Of a stretch of DNA of 33,561 bases, positions 15,573 to 23,696 are shown one piece after another. The stretch spans positions 1 to 33,561 of the forward strand of contig JAHFGY010000008.1 in assembly GCA_023247195.1 (NCBI GenBank), read 5' to 3'. The notes beneath the pieces were generated by a model that made no database searches, was not told the origin of the DNA, and saw only the letters and a list, made by a program, of their open reading frames with translations. The stretch's first letter is position 1, and every line of letters starts with the position of its first letter. A program made the position numbers and the translations under genes. Source of the stretch: Candidatus Omnitrophota bacterium. GTDB lineage: Bacteria; Omnitrophota; Gorgyraeia; Aquiviventales; Aquiviventaceae.

Positions 15573-17342
15573 ATGCCCCCGATCCCAACCAGGCCTACGA
15601 CGATCACCTGGACGGTTTTACTCTTATGCGCGGCGGCAACGGGTTGGGCTTGGCAGACCGCGCGGTCCGACGAACTCAGCGACCTGCAATCGGTTTTCGG
15701 TCACGAAGCGGTCAGGGTTGCGGATGGCGCCCGCAATCGGATCGAGATTTACTCCGACATGCTGCATGGCGCGCGCGGTCTCTTTGCCGCAAGTAAATCG
15801 GTCGAGAGGCACGAGTGGCACGCTTATGCCGCCAGCCTCAGGATAGCCGAGCGATTCCCAGGCATCCGGGCGATGGGTTTTTTGGCAGCTGTGCCCAGGC
15901 AAAATCTGGACGCTTTTCTGAATGAAACGCGCGCAGACGGAGCGCCGGACTTCGCCATCCAGGGCGAGTCTGAGGGAGACGTTCTCTACGTTCTTAAATA
16001 TGAAGAAGTGTTTGAGCATATACCTTCGCCCCTGGGATTCAACATAGCTTCGGAGCCGAATCGGAGAGCCACCGCTGAGCAGGCCCGGGATACCGGCAAG
16101 CTGGCCGCAACGGCCCCCATCACTCTTATTGCCGATCAATCAAAAGGTTTTGTGCTTTTTCTTCCCGTTTACCGCGTCGGAATGCCGACGGCAACGGTGA
16201 ATGAGCGCCGGGCAGCCATCGAAGGTTTTGTCTGCGGCGTTTTTCGGGCCACGGACTTCATGCAAGAAGTGACGTCAGGGCAAGAGCCATCGCTCGTTTT
16301 TTTTGAGGTATTTGACGGGCCAATCATTGATTGCGGGCACCAGCTTCACGGCTCATGGACATGCGGTTATTCTGATGCCGGCTCCGGGGGCTCGCCGGCC
16401 GCTTTGGAAAAGAGCTTCTCGGTGCCGATCGGCGGAAGAATTTGGACGATCCTGGTCCGGCCAACGGTTGGATTTCTCCATAGCCGCAGCCCGGTCAAAA
16501 GCCTGTGGGTGCTGCTTAGTGGTAGCCTGATATCGCTCCTGTTGATCGCGGCTGTCTGGTCGCTGGTGAATACTCAAACAAGGGCCGTGACGATCGCCGA
16601 GACCATGACAAAAGAGCTGCGGGAAGCCCAGATGCAATTGACGCGGGCCGCTAAGCTCGAATCAACCGGCCGTTTGGCCGCGGGCGTGGCCCACGAAGTG
16701 AAGAACCCGCTGGCCATTGTAGTGATGGGGTTGGATTATCTGGAAACGCACCTCGAGCACCACACCAATCCGCAGGTCATCCAAGTTCTGCGCGACATGC
16801 GCGCCGCGATACACCGGGCGGATTTTATCGTCAAGGGATTGCTCAATTTTTCTAGCCAGCGGGAACTGGTTTTGAAGCCGCACAATTTGAACGAGATCGT
16901 TGAGCAGTCGCTGGTACTGGTCAAGCATGAGCTTCAACGCGCGCATATCCAGGTAGAGGCCCGCCTTTCGCCGCAGGTGCCGCAACTCAACCTGGATTGG
17001 ACGCGGCTGGAGCAGGTGTTCATCAATCTTTTCATGAATGCGATCCAGGCGATGAACCGCGAGGGCCAGTTGATCGTCACAACAGGCTTGCGGACGGAGT
17101 CCGGCCAAGAGCCTTCCGTATTCGTGAGCGTTGAGGACACGGGATCCGGAATTCCCGAGAAGCTCATTGGAAAGATCTTCGATCCTTTTTTCACGACAAA
17201 GCCGACGGGGCAAGGGACAGGTCTTGGACTCACCGTCACCCAGAAGATCATTGAGTTGCATGGCGGTAACATCATGGTCGCGAATCGTCCCGAGGGAGGA
17301 GCGATCATTACCATCCTGTTCGGTGCGCCGAAAGCGCGTTAG
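15573..17342 (+). CDS. CHASE-domain sensor histidine kinase
   Basis: 589 residues. One membrane segment near the N-terminus (about 10-27) and a second at about 309-330 (LWVLLSGSLISLLLIAAVWS) enclose a periplasmic CHASE domain (about 75-250: RIEIYSDMLHGARGLFAAS, ERFPGIRAMGFLAAVPR, VLYVLKYEEVFE, GFVLFLPVYR). The cytoplasmic kinase has an H-box with His374 (GRLAAGVAHEVKNPLAI), N-box NLFMNAIQAM, G1 DTGSGIP, F-box FDPFFTTK and G2 GTGLGL. It autophosphorylates on His374 in response to an external small ligand; CHASE ligands include adenine- and peptide-like compounds, but the ligand here is unknown. The partner regulator starts 9 bases after its stop. Confidence 0.95.
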   Translation: MPPIPTRPTTITWTVLLLCAAATGWAWQTARSDELSDLQSVFGHEAVRVADGARNRIEIYSDMLHGARGLFAASKSVERHEWHAYAASLRIAERFPGIRAMGFLAAVPRQNLDAFLNETRADGAPDFAIQGESEGDVLYVLKYEEVFEHIPSPLGFNIASEPNRRATAEQARDTGKLAATAPITLIADQSKGFVLFLPVYRVGMPTATVNERRAAIEGFVCGVFRATDFMQEVTSGQEPSLVFFEVFDGPIIDCGHQLHGSWTCGYSDAGSGGSPAALEKSFSVPIGGRIWTILVRPTVGFLHSRSPVKSLWVLLSGSLISLLLIAAVWSLVNTQTRAVTIAETMTKELREAQMQLTRAAKLESTGRLAAGVAHEVKNPLAIVVMGLDYLETHLEHHTNPQVIQVLRDMRAAIHRADFIVKGLLNFSSQRELVLKPHNLNEIVEQSLVLVKHELQRAHIQVEARLSPQVPQLNLDWTRLEQVFINLFMNAIQAMNREGQLIVTTGLRTESGQEPSVFVSVEDTGSGIPEKLIGKIFDPFFTTKPTGQGTGLGLTVTQKIIELHGGNIMVANRPEGGAIITILFGAPKAR

Positions 17343-17351
17343 GAGCCAAGC

Positions 17352-17735
17352 ATGGCGAGTGCCGCTAAGCACCGTATCCTCGTTGTCGACGATGAAACCA
17401 CCTTTATCCGAATGGTGAAACTCAACTTGGAGGGCACCGGGCGTTTCGAGGTTCTTGGCGAAGCGAACGGCCTTCAAGCCGTGCGCACGGCGCAAACGTT
17501 CAAGCCGGACCTCATTTTGTTGGACGTGGTGATGCCGGACGCCGACGGGGGAGATGTCGCCAAGAAATTGCGCGAGGATCCATTGTTGAAGGATGTGCCC
17601 ATCATCTTCCTCACGGCTACGGTTTCACGGGAAGACGCCGGGCAAGAGCTCCGTCGGATAGGCGATTACCTCTATTTGGCTAAGCCTATCCCTTTGGAAG
17701 AGCTCTTGGCCTGCATCGAGCGCAACCTCAAGTAG
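17352..17735 (+). CDS. single-domain response regulator (REC)
   Basis: 127 residues, only a receiver domain: acidic pocket Asp13/Asp14, phospho-acceptor Asp58 (ILLDVVMPD), switch Thr88 (IIFLTAT) and Lys111 (LAKPI). The start at 17352 has a TAGGAG ribosome site overlapping the kinase stop region. With no output domain it acts through protein contacts, as CheY- or Spo0F-like proteins do, or as a phosphorelay intermediate. Paired with the CHASE kinase directly upstream. Confidence 0.93.
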   Translation: MASAAKHRILVVDDETTFIRMVKLNLEGTGRFEVLGEANGLQAVRTAQTFKPDLILLDVVMPDADGGDVAKKLREDPLLKDVPIIFLTATVSREDAGQELRRIGDYLYLAKPIPLEELLACIERNLK

Positions 17736-17745
17736 CGCTTGACTG

Positions 17746-17751
17746 TATAAT
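17746..17751 (+). promoter_or_regulatory. consensus -10 box directly before the GH13 gene
   Basis: Perfect TATAAT ending 8 bases before the ATG at 17760, with no Shine-Dalgarno between. TTGACT immediately upstream (17739-17744) is too close to serve as a -35. This points to a leaderless transcript. Confidence 0.45.
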
Positions 17752-17759
17752 GGCGCGTT

Positions 17760-19196
17760 ATGCGCCGGCACCCGCTTGTCATAGAGTTTCACGCCGCTCA
17801 CTTGCTGAGCGGGATCGCCGGCTTGGGCAAACGCCTGGCGGGGTCTGGATTCGACGCGGTATGGCTCATGGGCATTTGGGAGCGAAGCCCGGCGGGACGC
17901 CGCAAAGCGGTTGAAGAGCCTTCGTTGAAGCGCCGGTATGCCGAACTGATCCCCAATTGGTCCGAAGCGGACATCGCCGGCTCGCCCTATGCGGTCCATG
18001 ATTACCGGCCGGACGCGCGATTCGGGGGAGAGAAGGCGCTCGCCGAATGCCGAATGGGCCTTAAGAAACATGGCCTGGGCTTGATCGTTGATTTTGTTCC
18101 GAATCACCTTGCCATCGACCACCCCTGGACAAGCTTGCACCCCGATCGCTTCATCGAGCTCACGGCCGAGCAGCGCAAGAAGCATCCGGAGTGGGGATTC
18201 AGCACGGCGGCGGGCCGCTGGCTCGCGCACGGCCGCGATCCCTACTTTGCGCCGTGGACCGACACCGTGCAGCTGAACGTGCTGTCGCCGCAAACGCGCG
18301 CGGCCATGATCGACGAGCTTTTACGAATCGCGGGTTGGGCCGACGGCGTGCGGTGCGACATGGCCATGCTCTGCTTGAACCGCATTTTCGCCCAAACCTG
18401 GCGCGACGCGCTTCCGCCCGGACCGTTGCCGCAGACGGAATTTTGGCAGGACGTCATCGCCGCGGTACGGCAGGAACACCCGGATTTCATTTTTATCGCC
18501 GAAGCGTATTGGGATTTGGAATGGGAATTGCAGCAGATCGGTTTTGATTTTACCTACGATAAGATTCTGTATGACCGACTGCGCAACGCAGGTTCGCAGC
18601 AAGTCCGCGCGCATCTGCTCGCGGATATCGCCTACCAGGAAAAATCCGTGCGCTTTATTGAGAACCACGATGAACCGCGCGCCGTCGCGGCGTTCGGTAA
18701 AGAGCGGTCGCTGGCCGCCGCGGCGGTGGTTGCCACGCTGCCCGGCATGCGCTTCTTCCATCAAGGCCAAATGGAAGGGTATGCGCAACACGTGCCGGTG
18801 CAGCTAGGCCGATCGGTAAAGGAAATCACCGACCCCGATGTGCAGGCGTACTATGCCCGGCTGCTGCCGATCGCTTCCGACGCTGTTTTGCATGAAGGCA
18901 CCTGGACGCTGCTTCGGCCCTCGCCGGCTTGGGAAGGAAACGCCGCGCATCGCGAGCTGCTGGCCTGGCTGTGGCGCAAGGCGAATCAATGGGTCTTGGT
19001 CGTTGTGAACTATTCCGGCACCGAGGCTCAAGGGCGCATCCCGCTGCCGGTCCCCGATCGCGCGGCTTCTTCGATAGAGCTGAAAGACAAGCTGCAGGGT
19101 TCGACGTACGCGCGCGACTCGCATGACATGCGCTCGCCGGGTCTCTACGTGTCGTTGCCCCCGTGGGGCGTCCACATTTTTTCTTTTACCGCATGA
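17760..19196 (+). CDS. GH13 alpha-amylase-family glycoside hydrolase, cytoplasmic
   Basis: 478 residues, no signal peptide. Four GH13 regions are intact: I DFVPNH (about residue 112-117), II GVRCDMA with nucleophile Asp200, III FIAEAYW with acid/base Glu248, IV FIENHDE with Asp304. The TIM barrel begins at LVIEFHAAHLL, and a small C-terminal beta domain (about 400-478; ELLAWLWRKANQWVLVVVNY, WGVHIFSF) ends the protein. Compact cytoplasmic GH13 enzymes of this type act on alpha-glucans, trehalose/maltose or sugar phosphates; the exact subfamily cannot be fixed by eye. Its stop overlaps the start of the HTTM gene (ATGA), so the two are translationally coupled. Confidence 0.92.
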   Translation: MRRHPLVIEFHAAHLLSGIAGLGKRLAGSGFDAVWLMGIWERSPAGRRKAVEEPSLKRRYAELIPNWSEADIAGSPYAVHDYRPDARFGGEKALAECRMGLKKHGLGLIVDFVPNHLAIDHPWTSLHPDRFIELTAEQRKKHPEWGFSTAAGRWLAHGRDPYFAPWTDTVQLNVLSPQTRAAMIDELLRIAGWADGVRCDMAMLCLNRIFAQTWRDALPPGPLPQTEFWQDVIAAVRQEHPDFIFIAEAYWDLEWELQQIGFDFTYDKILYDRLRNAGSQQVRAHLLADIAYQEKSVRFIENHDEPRAVAAFGKERSLAAAAVVATLPGMRFFHQGQMEGYAQHVPVQLGRSVKEITDPDVQAYYARLLPIASDAVLHEGTWTLLRPSPAWEGNAAHRELLAWLWRKANQWVLVVVNYSGTEAQGRIPLPVPDRAASSIELKDKLQGSTYARDSHDMRSPGLYVSLPPWGVHIFSFTA

Positions 19197-20458
19197 GCCG
19201 GAGCCATCCGGTAGACAATGCTTCGCTTGCGGGTTTCCGCGTTGTATTTGCGGCGCTCATGCTGGCGGACTTATGGCCTTACTGGCGGCACGATTGGATC
19301 GCTTCGGACTACATTCAGCCTGCGTTCCGGTTTTCCTACTTCGGGTTCGAGTGGCTCAAACCGCTTCCTGGCATCGGCATGTACGTTGTTTTCGCGATTC
19401 TCACCGTTGCGGCGGTTTGCATGCTTTTGGGATTGGCCTACCGTTTCAGCGCTGCTGTTTTCTTTGTCGGCCGGACATACGTTTTCCTTTTAAATGAGCT
19501 GGAATATCAGAATCACCTGTATCTGATCTGCCTGCTGAGCCTGTTGCTAGCCGCGCTGCCGGCGCACCGCGCCTTCTCTTTGGATGCGCTCAGCAAGCCG
19601 TCGCTTCGCTCCTCAACCCTGCCGGCGTGGCAGCTGGATCTGCTTCGCTTCCAGATTGCGGTGGTCTATGTTTTTGCGGGGATCGCGAAGCTGAACGGAG
19701 ACTGGCTTCACGCGCTTCCGCTGCGATTGTGGATGCCCGATCAAACCCTTGCTTGGCTGTTCAGTTGTGGAGGGCTTTTTTTGGATCTTTTCATCGTTCC
19801 TTTTCTTCTCTACAAACCCACGCGGTTGGCGGCTTTTGTTCTCGGAATGCTTTTTCATCTGACCAATGCAGGGTGGTTCGGGCTGGGCGTTTTCCCCTGG
19901 CTCATGATCGCGGCGACCGCACTCTTTTTCGAGCCGGACTGGCCGCGCCGCCCGCTGAGGTTGAGTCCCACGCGGGCAGCCGCTCCGAACCCCCCTTCGG
20001 TTCCGGTGTCGCCCTTGGCGGCTGCGCTTGTCGGAACCTATGTTCTGATCCAGTGCCTGGTGCCGCTGCGGCATCTCCTTTATCCGGGCAACGTCTTGTG
20101 GACGGATGAAGGCTCGCGGTTTTCCTGGCGCATGAAAATACTTGATAAGCGGGGGCCGGTGCCGGTTTTCACCGCCAAAGATCCGGACACGGGAGAAACG
20201 GCGCGCGTGCCGCTCACGGATTATTTCACCGAACGCCAAGCGCAGTTGATCCAGGGAAGTACCGACCGGTTGCTTCAAGCGGCGCATTATATTGCCCGGC
20301 GATTCAGGGAAAAGGGACACGACAAGGCGGAGATTCGGGCGGATGTCTGGCTGTCGCTTAACGGCCGGAAGCTTCAACAGCTCATCGATCCGACGATTGA
20401 CTTAGCCGCTCAGCCGAGGACGCTGCGGCATGCTAAGTGGATCTTGCCGCTTCGCTAA
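19193..20458 (+). CDS. HTTM-domain (vitamin K-dependent gamma-carboxylase-like) membrane protein
   Basis: 421 residues from the ATG at 19193, overlapping the GH13 stop by 4 bases. Several transmembrane helices fill residues about 10-290, with HTTM-family segments: ASLAGFRVVFAALMLADLWP, PAFRFSYFGFEWLKPLPG, LLNELEYQNHLYLICLLSLL, FQIAVVYVFAGIAKLNGDWL and EGSRFSWRMKI. The last matches the conserved strand just after the membrane region of vertebrate gamma-glutamyl carboxylase and its bacterial relatives. The C-terminal soluble part (about 310-421) is shorter than in true carboxylases. Whether it carboxylates anything is unknown. The pairing with a GH13 enzyme is unusual. Confidence 0.85.
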   Translation: MSRSHPVDNASLAGFRVVFAALMLADLWPYWRHDWIASDYIQPAFRFSYFGFEWLKPLPGIGMYVVFAILTVAAVCMLLGLAYRFSAAVFFVGRTYVFLLNELEYQNHLYLICLLSLLLAALPAHRAFSLDALSKPSLRSSTLPAWQLDLLRFQIAVVYVFAGIAKLNGDWLHALPLRLWMPDQTLAWLFSCGGLFLDLFIVPFLLYKPTRLAAFVLGMLFHLTNAGWFGLGVFPWLMIAATALFFEPDWPRRPLRLSPTRAAAPNPPSVPVSPLAAALVGTYVLIQCLVPLRHLLYPGNVLWTDEGSRFSWRMKILDKRGPVPVFTAKDPDTGETARVPLTDYFTERQAQLIQGSTDRLLQAAHYIARRFREKGHDKAEIRADVWLSLNGRKLQQLIDPTIDLAAQPRTLRHAKWILPLR

Positions 20459-20472
20459 CCCCCTGTTATTCT
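20444..20472 (+). promoter_or_regulatory. promoter before the leader ORF and fumC
   Basis: -35 TTGCCG (20444-20449), 17-base spacer, -10 TATTCT (20467-20472), overlapping the end of the HTTM gene. The -10 ends 6 bases before an ATG at 20479. Confidence 0.5.
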
Positions 20473-20478
20473 GTCTGG

Positions 20479-20510
20479 ATGAAAATTATCCGAGGATCGA
20501 CGGATCACTC

Positions 20511-20514
<4 letters not shown>
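20479..20514 (+). CDS. putative 11-codon leader peptide ORF coupled to fumC
   Basis: ATG at 20479 opens an ORF of 11 residues (MKIIRGSTDHS) whose TGA overlaps the fumC ATG (ATGA at 20511-20514). The -10 box ends 6 bases upstream, so the transcript would start at or next to this ATG, and leaderless translation would deliver ribosomes to fumC by termination-reinitiation. There is no run of one amino acid typical of attenuators. It is too short for any protein-level evidence. Confidence 0.35.
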
Positions 20515-21902
<1,388 letters not shown>

Positions 21903-21905
21903 GAA

Positions 21906-23696
21906 CTATGTCCTGCGAAACTGGCGCTCCAGCTCCTGGAGCGTTTGCAGGATCAGGGTGGGCCGGCCGTGCGGGCAGTTGAACGGGTTTTCGCACCGGG
22001 CGAGCCGCTCAAGCAGAGAAGCCACCGCTTGCGGCGCCAACGCCTCGTTGGCTTTGACCGATTTGCGTTTGCACGCGATGAGCGCTGCAATTTCCGATAG
22101 CTCTCGATCTTCGCCGGTTTCGATTCCTTCCTCTTTCTTGTCCAGAAAATCCCGCAGAAAACTTGCCGGATCGGCATGACGCAATACCGTCGGCAGGCTG
22201 CGAATCACGACGCTGCGCTCGCCAAAAGCTTCCGTCTCCATGCCCAGGCGCCGCAGCAAAGGCCGCGACTCATCCAACAGCGCTCGCTGGCCAGGAGAAA
22301 GTTCCAGCACAGCCTCGTGCAGGAGCACCTGGCGCTCAGGCTTGCCCGATCGAAGCTGGGCAAGCAGCTCTTCGAACACCACGCGCTCATGCGCGGCGTG
22401 CTGATCCACCATCGCAAAGCCGTCATCCGTTTCCGCGACAATGTATGTGCCATGCGCCTGCCCAAGCACGCGCACAAAGCGCAGCTTGTTTCGGAGAGAA
22501 ACCGGCGGGGCTGATGCGGCAGGGGATACCGCATAAGGAACCCGGGCCTCTTGCACGGAAAAGAGCGCTTCATTTGGGCCTGCTGTCGACGATCCGCCGG
22601 CCGAAGGCCCGCCGGACGACGATGCCTGCGCTGTGACGCGCGCGCTCGGCCACGCGGGGCGCATTGCAACGGGCTCCGGACGCGGGGCCCAATGGGGCGC
22701 CATGTCCGGCTCGCGCCGCAGCCTCAGGCGCACGCCGCTGAGCAATTGCGCTTTGACGTCTTGCTCGTTCGAAAGCTTCACCTGCTGCTTGGTCGGGTGC
22801 ACGTTCACGTCCACTTCGCGCGTGTCCACGTCGATAAAGATGAAGGCGGAAGGAAATCGCGCGTGCATGAGCAAGCCGCTGAACGCCTCTTGCAGCGTGT
22901 AGCTCAGCGCGGGCGCGCGCACCCAGCGCCGGTTGACGAAGAAGCTTTGCCCGGCGCGCGTGGCGCGGGCGAGCGACGGCTTGCCGAGGAGTCCTTGCAG
23001 CCGGATGCCGGCGCCGTCATGCGCAAAATCGATGAGCTGTTTCGCCGCATCCTCGCCGTATAGGGAGCTTGCGCGCTCGCGCAAATTCCGGGCCGGCCGG
23101 GCGTCGATGAGCGTCGAATTTCCTGAAATGAAAACAAAATGGACTTCCGGATGCGCAAGCGCCAGCTGGAAGACCGCTTCGGCGCAGTGCGCGGCTTCCG
23201 TCTGATCGGACTTGAGAAACTTGCGGCGCGCCGGCGTATTAAAGAAGAGGTCTTTTACTTCAACGGAAGTGCCGCGCAGCGGGGCGGCCGGCTGCGGCGC
23301 GGAACCGATGCCGCCATCGAGCTGTACCTCCGCGGCCGGGTCGCGGTCGTTCGTTCCCGTTGTCAGACGCGTGCGCGAAACAGCGGCGATGCTCGGCAGC
23401 GCCTCGCCGCGGAATCCAAAAGACGCCACGGTCCACAAGTCTTCGGCGCTGGCGATCTTGCTCGTGGCATGGCGTTCGAAGGCCAAGACCGCGTCTTCCG
23501 GCATCATGCCATGGCCGTTGTCCGCAACGCGGATCAAACTCTTGCCGCCGTGCTGAATGCGGACCTCGATCCGGCTCGCGGCGGCGTCCAACGCGTTCTC
23601 GACAAGCTCCTTGACGATGGACGCCGGCCGGTCAACCACTTCTCCGGCGGCGATCTTGTTCGCGATGTGTTCAGGCAAGACGCGGATGCGGCCCAT
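21906..23696 (-). CDS. mutL: DNA mismatch repair protein MutL, endonuclease type
   Basis: 596 residues, starting at the ATG at 23696 (MGRIRVLPEHIANKIAAGEV); an in-frame ATG at 23723 would overlap mutS by 28 bases. The N-terminal GHKL ATPase shows Glu33 in ENALDA, DNGHGM and FGFRGEAL. After a Pro/Ala/Ser-rich linker (about 335-395) the C-terminal dimerisation domain carries DQHAAHERVVFEE (431-443), which matches the endonuclease motif DQHA(X)2E(X)4E, plus ACKRKSVKANE and a CPHGRP end motif. This MutL can therefore nick DNA itself, as in bacteria lacking MutH. The start overlaps the mutS stop by one base (TGATG), so translation is coupled. Confidence 0.95.
   Translation of the reverse strand: MGRIRVLPEHIANKIAAGEVVDRPASIVKELVENALDAAASRIEVRIQHGGKSLIRVADNGHGMMPEDAVLAFERHATSKIASAEDLWTVASFGFRGEALPSIAAVSRTRLTTGTNDRDPAAEVQLDGGIGSAPQPAAPLRGTSVEVKDLFFNTPARRKFLKSDQTEAAHCAEAVFQLALAHPEVHFVFISGNSTLIDARPARNLRERASSLYGEDAAKQLIDFAHDGAGIRLQGLLGKPSLARATRAGQSFFVNRRWVRAPALSYTLQEAFSGLLMHARFPSAFIFIDVDTREVDVNVHPTKQQVKLSNEQDVKAQLLSGVRLRLRREPDMAPHWAPRPEPVAMRPAWPSARVTAQASSSGGPSAGGSSTAGPNEALFSVQEARVPYAVSPAASAPPVSLRNKLRFVRVLGQAHGTYIVAETDDGFAMVDQHAAHERVVFEELLAQLRSGKPERQVLLHEAVLELSPGQRALLDESRPLLRRLGMETEAFGERSVVIRSLPTVLRHADPASFLRDFLDKKEEGIETGEDRELSEIAALIACKRKSVKANEALAPQAVASLLERLARCENPFNCPHGRPTLILQTLQELERQFRRT

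Noticed and set aside
17739-17744. TTGACT as -35 box for the GH13 gene
   Set aside because: It lies only one base from the TATAAT box; spacing is impossible for sigma-70.
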